Shown here one piece after another: positions 26,732-34,222 of a stretch of 64,000 nucleotides of DNA. This DNA is from UMGS1933 sp045593405. Its GTDB lineage: Bacteria; Bacillota; Clostridia; TANB77; CAG-508. Position 1 is the first letter of the stretch, and each line of letters opens with the position of its first letter. Below the pieces are notes generated by a model that did no database searches, had not been told where the DNA came from, and saw only the letters and a list, made by a program, of their open reading frames with translations. The position numbers and the translations under genes are program-made. The stretch spans positions 1-64,000 of the forward strand of contig JAZNWN010000015.1 of assembly GCA_045593405.1 (NCBI GenBank). The letters run 5' to 3'.

Positions 26732-28240
26732 TTATTTGTTTTTTTGGTATGTTTCTTTTATAAATCTTTCCTTTTCTTTTTGTTCTTCTTTCATTGTTAT
26801 TTCTTTTGCTTTTTCATATAATTTAATATTTTGTTTTCTTGTTTCTTCACTTTCTTGAATAGATTTTATTCTCTCACTATATTTATTTATAAATTTGCTT
26901 GCTTTTCTATCTTTTTTTATTTTTTTAGTTTGTGCCTTATGTGCTTTTTTCTTTTTATTTTTTTTCTTTTCTTCTTTTAATTTTGAATTTAATAGTAAAT
27001 ATTGTTCATCATTTTGTTTGTCTCTAAATTTAAGTTCATTACATATTAATTCTATTATTGTTTTAGCAAGTTCATCTGAATCATGTCTTATATATTCACC
27101 TTCAACACATGAAATATCTGATTTAACCAATTTTATACCTTTTCCTTTTAGGTTTTGACTATCAACTTCAACTAAATTTGAACCTTCTTTATTATATTTT
27201 CTCAAAAATTCTGGAATTATATCTCCATTATCACAAATACAATAATCTATTATTTTATTTCCAGCATGCTCTATAATTGCATCAATATGATCTGAAACAT
27301 CATAATCATCTGTATGGCCTGGCTGAGTCATTATATTTGGTATATATATTTTAAAAGCTTTACTATCTCTAATTGTTTTTGCTACATTTTTTATTAATAA
27401 ATTTGGTATTACATTTGTATAAAGACTTCCTGGCCCTAAAATTATTGCATCTGCTTTTTGAATAGCTTCCACAATTCCTGGTGCGGTTCTACAGTTAGAA
27501 GGACTTACAAATACTCTATTTATTTTTGTAACTTTTTCTTCTGTTATATCTGCAATTTTATCTTTATCTTCAATTACCATTCCATTATCCAACTCTACAC
27601 ATATTTTCATTTCGTCTAATGTTACTGGTAATACTTTACCTGTCATTGAAAATATTTCATTACTTTTTTGAACACTTGTAGCAAGATTTCCATACATATC
27701 TTTAGCTACATCTATATATAAATCTCCAAAATTTAATTCCTTTGTCTTTCCAATTTTATAATTATAACTTAATAATTTTGACATTGCTTCTGAATTTTCA
27801 GCAAGTGCCTCTAAACTAATTTTAATATCTTCAGTTGTGCTTGTATCTTCTTTTCCATATTTAGATACTGTTACAATTGCTGTTATATTACTTGTATATT
27901 TTTTCAACCCTTTTAATACCGTGCTTAATCCATTTCCCCCACCTATTACAACCACATTAGGTTCTTTAGTATTTGATATATTATCATTATCTTTTTTCAT
28001 TATTTCAGGATTTACTGCCAATTCTAATATTCTTCTTTGTAAAAAAACAATACCTAATATAAAACATGTAAATCCTATTATAAATAAAGCTGCTATTTTT
28101 GCAAGTTCTGTTAATTCTAATCTATCTGTTGCTATTATTTTTGCAAATTCATAACAAGTTAGTAACATCCCTATTATAATTAGTAATATCCATCTTTTTG
28201 TTTTTTTGTTTCCTATTATTAATTTTAATATTTTTTTCAT
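26732..28240 (-). CDS. yvcK: YvcK-type gluconeogenesis/morphogenesis factor with a membrane anchor
   Basis: 502 residues. Two hydrophobic N-terminal segments (about 15-33 and 43-66) precede the CofD/YvcK Rossmann domain starting VVIGGGNGLSTVLKGLKKY. GPGSLYTNVIPNLL and NIMTQPGHTDDYDVSDHI are typical of the family. Instead of the usual TVADDGGSS stretch it has TVSKYGKEDTSTTED. The C-terminal ~80 residues are a Lys/Glu-rich helical extension. Known relatives affect cell shape and bind UDP-sugars. It follows murB directly, the conserved murB-yvcK neighbourhood, but rapZ and whiA are absent. Confidence 0.88.
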   Translation of the reverse strand: MKKILKLIIGNKKTKRWILLIIIGMLLTCYEFAKIIATDRLELTELAKIAALFIIGFTCFILGIVFLQRRILELAVNPEIMKKDNDNISNTKEPNVVVIGGGNGLSTVLKGLKKYTSNITAIVTVSKYGKEDTSTTEDIKISLEALAENSEAMSKLLSYNYKIGKTKELNFGDLYIDVAKDMYGNLATSVQKSNEIFSMTGKVLPVTLDEMKICVELDNGMVIEDKDKIADITEEKVTKINRVFVSPSNCRTAPGIVEAIQKADAIILGPGSLYTNVIPNLLIKNVAKTIRDSKAFKIYIPNIMTQPGHTDDYDVSDHIDAIIEHAGNKIIDYCICDNGDIIPEFLRKYNKEGSNLVEVDSQNLKGKGIKLVKSDISCVEGEYIRHDSDELAKTIIELICNELKFRDKQNDEQYLLLNSKLKEEKKKNKKKKAHKAQTKKIKKDRKASKFINKYSERIKSIQESEETRKQNIKLYEKAKEITMKEEQKEKERFIKETYQKNK

Positions 28241-28241
28241 A

Positions 28242-29149
28242 TTAATCTTCTCCTAAAATTCTAATTTCTGGTTCAATATTTACATTAAATTTTTCTTTAA
28301 CTTTTTCTTTTATATATTGCATTAGTTGTAAAATTTCTTCTGCTGTTGCATTTCCTTTATTTACTATAAATCCTGCATGTAAATCTGAAACTTGTGCATC
28401 TCCTATACTATAACCTTTTAGTCCACACTCATCTATAAGTTTTGCTGTAATAAATCCTTCTCCTCTTTTAAACACACTTCCAGCACTTGGCATATTTAAT
28501 GGTTGTTTTATTTTACGTTCTTTCGAATATTGTTCTATTTTATTTTTAATTTCTTCTTTATTTCCTTTTTCTAACTGTATTTTTCCAGCTAAAATAATCC
28601 AATTCTTTTTTTGAAAAATAGATTTTCTATATGAAAAATCTATTTCTTCTCTATTTCTTGTTTTTATTTCTAAATTTTCATCAATATATGTAACACTAAT
28701 TACTTTATCACCTATTTGCTCTTCATAAGCTCCTGCATTCATAAACACTGCTCCACCAAAATCACCAGGAATTCCTGAAGCAAATTCAACTCCTTGTAAT
28801 TCCTCTTCTAAAGCAAATCTTGCAAGTTTAGATAAAAGGACTCCTGATCCTACATTTAATGTTTTTCCATCTTCTTTTATAATGTCATTAAAGTTTAGTT
28901 TTATAACTATTCCTCTAATTCCTTTATCTTTAACTAATAAATTACTTCCATTACCAATTACAGTAACTTGTACATTTTTTTCTTTTGCTAAATTTAATAA
29001 AAATTTAAGTTCTTCTGTATCATTTATTTTTACAAAAATATCAGCAGGTCCTCCGCACTTTAAAAGTAGTATGATTTTTCATAGGCTCATTTAAAAGTAC
29101 TCTCCCGTGCTTCTATTATTGTAGTTAATTTATTATATATATCTTGCAT
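28242..29149 (-). CDS. murB: UDP-N-acetylenolpyruvoylglucosamine reductase, frame broken twice at CGG
   Basis: About 301 residues, the normal MurB length, once two single bases are skipped. Segment 1: MQDIYNKLTTIIEA up to CGG codon 15 (29105-29107). Segment 2: GRVLLNEPMKNHTTFKV up to a second CGG (29053-29055). Segment 3 resumes with GGPADIFVKIND, IGNGSNLLVKDKGIRG, ASGIPGDFGGAVFMNAGAY and the C-terminal EPEIRILGED. The second site falls in the family's TxFxxGGPA flavin-binding motif, so the expected Gly fixes the shift to the base. MurB completes UDP-MurNAc synthesis and is essential. AAGGAG precedes ATG at 29149. Confidence 0.9.
29053..29055 (-). other. CGG +1 frameshift site 2 in murB
   Basis: GTG CGG AGG in the incoming frame; needed GTG (C) GGA GGA CCT, giving V-G-G-P. 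Confidence 0.85.
29105..29107 (-). other. CGG +1 frameshift site 1 in murB
   Basis: GCA CGG GAG in the incoming frame; needed GCA (C) GGG AGA GTA. Codon 15. Confidence 0.8.
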
Positions 29150-29299
29150 TTGCACTCCTTTTGTCTATTAATATGTGCTTATTACATAATTATTCTATTT
29201 ATTTTTACGAATAAGATTTTATCATTTTTTATATTTTTTTACAAGGTATTTATGTTATTTTTAAAAGTATTATGCTATAATACATATTAGGTGATTTTT

Positions 29300-30205
29300 A
29301 TGTTAGATGATATTAAGAAAAACAAACGTAAAACGGCTTTTATTGTTAGTGGTTTCATTATTATGATTACATTAATTTTATATTATATTTGTTTAGCTTT
29401 TGATTTAAGTTCTTCATTTGCTATAACTATTGCTCTAGTTTTTTCAATTATTTCATGTTTTGCATCATATTATAATAGCGATAAAATAATTTTAAAAGCA
29501 TGTAAAGCAAGACCTGCCACTTTAGAAGAAGATAGAAAATTAGTTCATATTTTTGAAGCTCTTATGGTCTCTTCTGGTTTACCTTGTCAGCCTAGATTAT
29601 ATGTTGTAGATGATCCTCAACCAAATGCTTTTGCTACTGGTCGTAATCCACAAAATGCAGTTATTTGTGTGACAACAGGGCTTTTAGAAAAATTGGATTA
29701 TTACGAATTAGAAGGTGTAATTGCTCACGAAATGGGGCACATTAGAAATTATGATATTCTTCTTTCAGCTATTGTAACTGTTATGGTTGGTTTTGTAGTA
29801 ATGCTTTCTGATATATTTACTAGAATTTGTTTCTATGGGCGCAGACGTAGTAATGATGATGACGATAGTAAAGGTTCTGCTATATTAATGCTTATTGGTT
29901 TAATATTTTTAATTTTAGGACCAATATTTGCAAAAATAATGCAAATGGCAGTTTCTAGAAGAAGAGAATTTTTAGCAGACGCAACTGCTGTCGAAATTAC
30001 AAGAAATCCTCAAGGATTAATATCTGCTCTTAAAAAATTAGATTCTGACTCAAATGAATTAAGAGTAGCAAACAATGCAACTGCTCATATGTACATTGTA
30101 AATCCTTTTAAAGATAATCCTGAAAAGAGAAAAAGAAAAGCTGGTCTATTAGATACTCACCCAAGTATAGATGAAAGAATAGAAGCTTTAGAAAATATAG
30201 AATAA
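29300..30205 (+). CDS. htpX: HtpX-type M48 membrane metalloprotease
   Basis: 301 residues. Two N-terminal membrane segments, the zinc site HEMGH (143-147) in VIAHEMGHIRNYD, a further pair of membrane segments, and the Glu ligand region REFLADATAVEIT. It degrades misfolded membrane proteins in relatives. ATG at 29300 with AGGTG upstream; a GTG at 29291 is part of the ribosome-binding site. TGCTATAAT (extended -10) at 29273-29281. Confidence 0.92.
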   Translation: MLDDIKKNKRKTAFIVSGFIIMITLILYYICLAFDLSSSFAITIALVFSIISCFASYYNSDKIILKACKARPATLEEDRKLVHIFEALMVSSGLPCQPRLYVVDDPQPNAFATGRNPQNAVICVTTGLLEKLDYYELEGVIAHEMGHIRNYDILLSAIVTVMVGFVVMLSDIFTRICFYGRRRSNDDDDSKGSAILMLIGLIFLILGPIFAKIMQMAVSRRREFLADATAVEITRNPQGLISALKKLDSDSNELRVANNATAHMYIVNPFKDNPEKRKRKAGLLDTHPSIDERIEALENIE

Positions 30206-30211
30206 AAAATT

Positions 30212-30235
30212 AGCCCCCAGTATAAGCTAGGGGCT
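30212..30235. terminator. shared terminator between htpX and the 30244 gene
   Basis: AGCCCC/GGGGCT stem with T run on the minus-strand side; it lies between convergent stop codons. Confidence 0.7.
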
Positions 30236-30243
30236 TTGGATTC

Positions 30244-30480
30244 CTACTCTTCTATTTTAATTTGATAACAGTTTGAAGACATATAGGATACTTTATATCC
30301 ACATTTTTCCAACATACTTCTTACTTTAGGTCTTATGTTGTAGTAATAAATATTGCTTTCCTTTCTTAGCTTATGCATAAGCCACCGGTACTGGATTTCA
30401 TCCCTTAGATTCCATTCTCCTGTTTTTCTCACAAACCGAGACTTCTGTTTAATGATTTGTCTTTTACTGTTTTTTTCCAT
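30244..30480 (-). CDS. small basic protein, unknown, paralogue of 7822-8061
   Basis: 78 residues, basic N-terminus and tyrosine-rich C-terminus. It aligns loosely along its length with the product at 7822 (see there). Two in-frame CGG codons occur (in KSRFV and in QYRWL). At the first, the paralogue has TGG (KRWFL), so CGG corresponds to either Arg or Trp. A +1 slip at either CGG would meet a stop almost at once. Own promoter, leader hairpin and terminator. AGGAGG before ATG. Function unknown. Confidence 0.6.
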   Translation of the reverse strand: MEKNSKRQIIKQKSRFVRKTGEWNLRDEIQYRWLMHKLRKESNIYYYNIRPKVRSMLEKCGYKVSYMSSNCYQIKIEE

Positions 30481-30498
30481 TGTAGGTCCTCCTAAAGT

Positions 30499-30555
30499 CT
30501 TGCGTCAGCAAGATATTTGCGAATTCATTATAACACAACAATAAATATTAATCAA
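30499..30555 (-). promoter_or_regulatory. promoter and leader hairpin of the 30244 gene
   Basis: TTGATT (30550-30555), 17-nt spacer, TATAAT (30527-30532), then minus-strand hairpin CTTGC-TGAC-GCAAG (30499-30512) before AGGAGG. Relative to the 8083 hairpin one C-G pair has become T-A, a compensatory change; the -35 overlaps the stop codon of the upstream gene. Confidence 0.7.
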
Positions 30556-31081
30556 ACTTTTTCTCCCTATTACTATTACTTTTATGTTTATATATTGCTA
30601 TAAATGTTGAAATGATTGATACACAATTTGATATAACTCCAGATATAGAAAGTACACAAATGTTGTATAACAACCATAAAAAATAGCAATAAAATGCTAC
30701 TTTTTTTACTTTTAATGTGTCTGCGTTCCATGCAAAATATAAATATATAATTGCTGACAAAATAGGTACTACTGAGTATATATTCTCATATGTTATTATT
30801 GCTGATATTAAATATATAATTAATAATATTATTAATACTGTTTTACTATTAAGTTTTTTACTCTTTTCCTTAACAATTATTATTCTGTTCCTTACTAATG
30901 CAATTAATTTTGTTAAGCATCCACTATACGCTCCCAATAGAAAATAGTGTAAAATATCTAACAAATTAGCTAAAACCATCGTTTTAAAAATTTTTTCCTT
31001 TTTGTCCCTGTGATAAGCAATTAATGATATTACAAACGCTGTAAAACCAATTATTTGTGAAATCAGATAAATTATATTCAT
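30548..31081 (-). CDS. YgjV-family inner membrane protein
   Basis: 177 residues with five or six membrane segments. It starts IIYLISQIIGFTAFVISLIA and has the ANLLDILHYFLLGAYSGC segment typical of YgjV-like proteins (a conserved family of unknown function). ATG at 31081 has AGGAGAAGAA upstream. It precedes the 30244 gene, but that has its own promoter. Confidence 0.7.
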   Translation of the reverse strand: MNIIYLISQIIGFTAFVISLIAYHRDKKEKIFKTMVLANLLDILHYFLLGAYSGCLTKLIALVRNRIIIVKEKSKKLNSKTVLIILLIIYLISAIITYENIYSVVPILSAIIYLYFAWNADTLKVKKVAFYCYFLWLLYNICVLSISGVISNCVSIISTFIAIYKHKSNSNREKKFD

Positions 31082-31133
31082 TTAATTTTCTTCTCCTATT
31101 TCTTTGTTTATAATATTATATTTTTCTATAAAT

Positions 31134-31280
31134 TTATATGTTATTATATTTTTTATTAAATTCTTTCCTCTCTTTTTCTATAACATCTTTAATAACAGTT
31201 GTATCTCTAATATTAATATTATTAAGATCTATATTATCATTTACATATTTTTTATATATATTATTTATTATTGTTTCATC
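31134..31280 (-). pseudogene. gene remnant, C-terminal fragment
   Basis: An open stretch without a start reads DETIINNIYKKYVNDNIDL through TTVIKDVIEKERKEFNKKY to a TAA. The composition is protein-like, but the frame is closed upstream by a stop and no ATG with a binding site exists. Probably a decayed gene; identity unknown. Confidence 0.3.
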
Positions 31281-31349
31281 CTATATTGGAATATTTCTAG
31301 TAAAAAAATAAGTGTTTTTGCATTAATTTTAAATATATTTATACATTGA

Positions 31350-31484
31350 TTATATAATAGATTTTCATTATCTACTGAAGAAAATTTTATTAGAGATTTT
31401 CAAAGAGAATTTGATACATATATTAATTCCAAAAAGCAGATTAAATATGAGCAAGAACTCAAATATTATAAATTAAAATCGTAA
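31350..31484 (+). pseudogene. gene remnant on the plus strand
   Basis: An open, charged frame reads RFSLSTEENFIRDFQREFDT then YINSKKQIKYEQELKYYKLK and stop, with an in-frame stop immediately upstream and no usable start. Looks like the C-terminal end of a lost gene. Confidence 0.3.
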
Positions 31485-31491
31485 AAATAAA

Positions 31492-31515
31492 AGGATACCA
31501 GAAAATTGATATCCT
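31492..31515 (-). terminator. terminator of the 31528 gene
   Basis: AGGATACC/GATATCCT arms with a T-rich tail on the minus strand. Confidence 0.7.
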
Positions 31516-31527
31516 CTTGGCAAATTG

Positions 31528-31797
31528 TTAGCAATTTGAATTCTTTAACATTTTCTTTAAAAGTCCTACATGAACATTTGCTTCAAATTCCAAATACACT
31601 TCACGACTTGTATAGTTCTTTTCTAACATCTTTGATAATTCATCAATATGTTTTCCAATTAAGTCTTGGTCGGTATTAGGATTAGAACTCCACATAAGCC
31701 TCCCAAAACCTTTTGCTTCTACAACATATCCCTTTGAATCGAAGATTACATATTCATCTTTTCCTCGTGAAAACCGATATTGTAAATTGTTTGCCAT
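31528..31797 (-). CDS. small protein of unknown function
   Basis: 89 residues, soluble, mixed alpha/beta composition (YVIFDSKGYVVEAKG, then a charged helix LIGKHIDELSKMLEKNY). ATG at 31797 has AAGGAGG. Codon 8 is an in-frame CGG (LQYRFSRG), and CGA is also used. A +1 shift at that codon would stop ten codons later. Strong promoter at 31931-31959 and a leader of about 125 nt with two small hairpins (CACTA/TAGTG and GAGG/CCTC). Not recognised. Confidence 0.6.
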   Translation of the reverse strand: MANNLQYRFSRGKDEYVIFDSKGYVVEAKGFGRLMWSSNPNTDQDLIGKHIDELSKMLEKNYTSREVYLEFEANVHVGLLKKMLKNSNC

Positions 31798-31930
31798 AGT
31801 TTTTCCTCCTTATAACTTTTATTGAAGTATTGATTTTATATAAGTAAAACTAAAAAGCTAGAGGTAAATTCCCTCTCACTAGTTAGTGAAAAAAGATTTT
31901 AAGACATAGTACTTACCCATATCAATGCAT

Positions 31931-31959
31931 ATTATACCACTATTTTACATAATTTACAA
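31931..31959 (-). promoter_or_regulatory. promoter of the 31528 gene
   Basis: TTGTAA (31954-31959), 17-nt spacer, TATAAT (31931-31936), minus strand. Confidence 0.65.
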
Positions 31960-32011
31960 GTTGGATATTTATCTATTATTAACTTTTATTTAAAGAATAT
32001 TCCAATTTCAT

Positions 32012-32120
32012 TTGACATATACTAAAAAAAGTAGTATACTATATTCAACTTAAGTTATTCAGGTAGAGGTCATTTGAATAGCATGAACTAAATGTGTGGT
32101 AGCATTTAGTTCTATTTTTT
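32012..32120 (+). ncRNA. antitoxin RNA of a type I toxin-antitoxin locus
   Basis: A near-consensus promoter, TTGACA (32012-32017), 17-nt spacer, TATACT (32035-32040), would start a transcript at about 32047 that ends at a terminator with stem GAACTAAATG/CATTTAGTTC (32085-32112) and a T run. No ORF. Its segment GAGGTCATTTGAATAGCA (32065-32082) is complementary, with one mismatch and one bulge, to the toxin mRNA from its ribosome-binding spacer through the start codon. It converges on the toxin gene, as RNA II does in par-type loci. Confidence 0.7.
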
Positions 32121-32125
32121 TGTAA

Positions 32126-32160
32126 AAAAGAAGTGAAGAGTGGCAGTTCTTCACTTCTTT
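32126..32160 (-). terminator. terminator of the toxin mRNA
   Basis: AAAGAAGTGAAGA/TCTTCACTTCTTT, perfect 13-bp stem with T run on the minus strand. Confidence 0.8.
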
Positions 32161-32174
32161 GACTATTTCTAGTC

Positions 32175-32255
32175 TTAGTTGTCTTCTGGCTGTTTGTCAT
32201 TGTATGTACTTAATAGTAATACTATTAAACGCCAGATTAATTCAAATGAGGTCAT
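32175..32255 (-). CDS. predicted type I toxin, 26-residue membrane peptide
   Basis: Peptide MTSFELIWRLIVLLLSTYND ending KQPEDN: a short N-terminus, one hydrophobic segment (about 5-17) and a polar tail, the build of Fst/holin-like type I toxins that insert in the membrane. GGAGGTG lies nine bases before ATG at 32255. The mRNA leader has a 5' stem (TCCTTTCGAAAGGA) and the gene has its own promoter and terminator. Too short for ordinary ORF calls. The membership in any named family is not shown. Confidence 0.65.
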   Translation of the reverse strand: MTSFELIWRLIVLLLSTYNDKQPEDN

Positions 32256-32305
32256 CTGAAATAGCACCTCCTTTCTAAAAGATTTCCTTTCGAAAGGATA
32301 CGCAC

Positions 32306-32334
32306 ATTATATAAAACATTTAAATTAAAATCAA
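32306..32334 (-). promoter_or_regulatory. promoter of the type I toxin
   Basis: TTGATT (32329-32334), 17-nt spacer, TATAAT (32306-32311), followed by a 5' stem-loop TCCTTTCGAAAGGA at about 32284-32297. Confidence 0.65.
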
Positions 32335-32733
32335 TATAAATTCCAATATTTTCCAAAGCTTTATTTTTATTTTCTTGAAAATTTTCCAATAAAAAATTGT
32401 AAAACTTTTATAAAAATTTTTCTAAAATATCATTAAATTTCTCTCCTCTACAGTTGATTTTATCATTGGATAATAAAATATTCAACATTTTTTACAAATA
32501 TAATTTACATTTTAATTACTATCCATTAGTTTAATAAAAGTTGTAAAAAATGTAGGGGCGATTTTAATCGCCCCTACATTTTCTCTACAATTTTTAATTA
32601 CCTGCTAAAAAATAACACATTCTATATTAATTTTAGAATAAAAACAAATTCTATTTCATACCTATTGCATACTTTTTGGGTATAAGAAAACGCGAAATCC
32701 TTGATATGTCAGGTTTTTCGCGTTTAACGATTT
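32335..32733. other. AT-rich gene-free stretch
   Basis: No gene seen. It holds one family A repeat (32550-32577) and a hairpin AAACGCGAAA/TTTCGCGTTT (about 32688-32724) with T-rich sequence on the minus strand, a second terminator behind the duplicated tRNA-Leu end. Confidence 0.5.
32550..32577. repeat. dispersed palindromic repeat, family A (minimal copy)
   Basis: TGTAGGGGCGATTTTAATCG then CCCCTACA: a perfect 28-bp palindrome and the simplest copy of the family. Confidence 0.85.
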
Positions 32734-32882
32734 TGGTGCAGATGGCCGGAATCGGCAAGCCGCGTCCTAAAAACAGTCCACCGGACTGTTTTTGCCTCAT
32801 TTTATTCGGCACGTCCTTTTCGATTCCTTCCATTAAAATTCATAAAAATAGAACCACACCTATCGGTATGGTTCTATTTTTA
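32734..32882 (-). repeat. tRNA-3'-end element E1 (behind tRNA-Leu)
   Basis: 32734-32754 duplicates exactly the last 21 bases of the adjacent tRNA-Leu (32883-32903). Then the shared core CGGCAAGCCGCGTC, an internal hairpin (CAGTCC/GGACTG) and an end TCCTTTTCGATTCC that inverts the tRNA T-arm. The tRNA's own terminator fills 32844-32881. Confidence 0.8.
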
Positions 32883-32970
32883 TGGTGCAGATGGCCGGAA
32901 TCGAACCGGCACGGTTTATTCAACCGCAGGATTTTAAGTCCTGTGCGTCTACCAGTTCCGCCACATCTGC
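32883..32970 (-). tRNA. tRNA-Leu (TAA)
   Basis: 88 nt with long variable arm; anticodon loop CTTAAAA gives TAA; CCA is encoded. Promoter TTGACA-18-TATAAT at 33000-33029. Confidence 0.95.
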
Positions 32971-32999
32971 ATTACTGGCTTTGTCTAACGACATTTGCA

Positions 33000-33029
33000 A
33001 TTATACTACTTATTTATATGTTGTGTCAA
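33000..33029 (-). promoter_or_regulatory. tRNA-Leu promoter
   Basis: TTGACA (33024-33029), 18-nt spacer, TATAAT (33000-33005). Confidence 0.8.
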
Positions 33030-33076
33030 TACTTTTTTTTATTTTTTTTATTTTTTATATTAATAAGTATTTGATG

Positions 33077-33152
33077 TGAAAGGCTGGAAGTATGAAGTGT
33101 GCTTTTAGGTTTTTTCTGAATTCACACCTCACACTTCCAACTTCTCACCTAT
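33077..33152. repeat. GAAGTGTG-type inverted repeat, family D
   Basis: Arms GAAGTATGAAGTGTGCTTTT and ACCTCACACTTCCAACTTCT are imperfectly inverted. Related: 63588-63669 and a partial copy at 16229-16271. Confidence 0.55.
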
Positions 33153-33155
33153 TTT

Positions 33156-34220
33156 TTAATACTCAAACCACAATCCTTTTGTTCTTAAGTCTGATATTAT
33201 TTGGTTGTGTTCTGATGTAGTTTTTGAAAAATATACTTTTCCTGTTTTATCTGCTACAAAGAACAAGTAATCTGTTTCATTTGGATTTATTGCAGCCTCT
33301 ATACTTGATTTACTCACTGATGATATTGGTCCTACTGGCAATTCGCCTTCCATGTTTGGTCCTCTTGTATTATATGGATTATATGTATCCAATTCCCTTT
33401 GATATAAGTCTCTTTCTCCCATATCTATTTTAAATGCATAATATGTTGTTACATCACTTTGTATTGCCATTCCCCTTTTTAATCTATTATAAACTACACT
33501 TGCTACATCTTTTCTATCTTCTGTGTTTACAGATTCCATCTCAACTATTGATGCTAGTGCTAGTATTTCATGTACACTTAAGTTACTTTGCTCTATTTCT
33601 TCTTTATATTCATCTAATACATCTTCCATTTTGTCTAACATTTTTTCAAAAATATCTTCTACTGTTACATCTTTATTTTGAAGCGCATAAGTATCTGGAA
33701 ATAAATATCCTTCTAAAGCATAATATATATTTCCATCTTTTATTTCTTCTGCTATAAACCAATATTTTTCTATTAAAGATTCAATATATTCTTCATTTTC
33801 TAAAAGTTCATATACTTCTTCTTGTGTATTATTTGTTTCTTGCGCTATTTTATCTGCAAGCCACCTCATATTTTTTCCTTCTAAATATGTAAATGTTATT
33901 TGATTTGGGTCATATAGTATTCCACTTTTCAAACTTTCAGTTATTTCTTTTAAGGACATATTTTGTCTTAAATTATATGTCCCTGCCTTAAAGTCATCTA
34001 TGTTGTTTAATTTAACATAAATTTTAAAACCTAATTTACTTTTAATAATATCATTCTCTTTTAAAATTTCTGCAATGCCACTTATACCTGTTCCTAGTGG
34101 TATTGAAACTTCTATTTCTTCACTTTTTGAACTCACTTTAGTAAACATTGATACATACATTATTATAATTGCTATTACTAAGATACCAAGTAATATTAAT
34201 CCAATTTTTAGTTTATTCAT
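33156..34220 (-). CDS. mltG: endolytic murein transglycosylase MltG
   Basis: 354 residues. One N-terminal membrane segment (about 5-25), a LysM-like region (VSIPLGTGISGIAEILKEND), and the YceG catalytic domain with ALASIVEMES (catalytic Glu), YNRLKRGMAIQSDVTTYYA and YNTYNTRG-like NPYNTRGPNMEGELPVGPIS. It cuts nascent glycan strands at the membrane. ATG with AAGGAG; two bases after the upstream gene's stop. Confidence 0.95.
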   Translation of the reverse strand: MNKLKIGLILLGILVIAIIIMYVSMFTKVSSKSEEIEVSIPLGTGISGIAEILKENDIIKSKLGFKIYVKLNNIDDFKAGTYNLRQNMSLKEITESLKSGILYDPNQITFTYLEGKNMRWLADKIAQETNNTQEEVYELLENEEYIESLIEKYWFIAEEIKDGNIYYALEGYLFPDTYALQNKDVTVEDIFEKMLDKMEDVLDEYKEEIEQSNLSVHEILALASIVEMESVNTEDRKDVASVVYNRLKRGMAIQSDVTTYYAFKIDMGERDLYQRELDTYNPYNTRGPNMEGELPVGPISSVSKSSIEAAINPNETDYLFFVADKTGKVYFSKTTSEHNQIISDLRTKGLWFEY

Positions 34221-34222
34221 TT

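Noticed and set aside
32676..33074. 132-codon plus-strand ORF over tRNA-Leu and element E1.
   Set aside because: It is an artefact of the repetitive tRNA 3' region; similar spurious ORFs occur over 38939-39247, 43291-43524 and 51167-51355.
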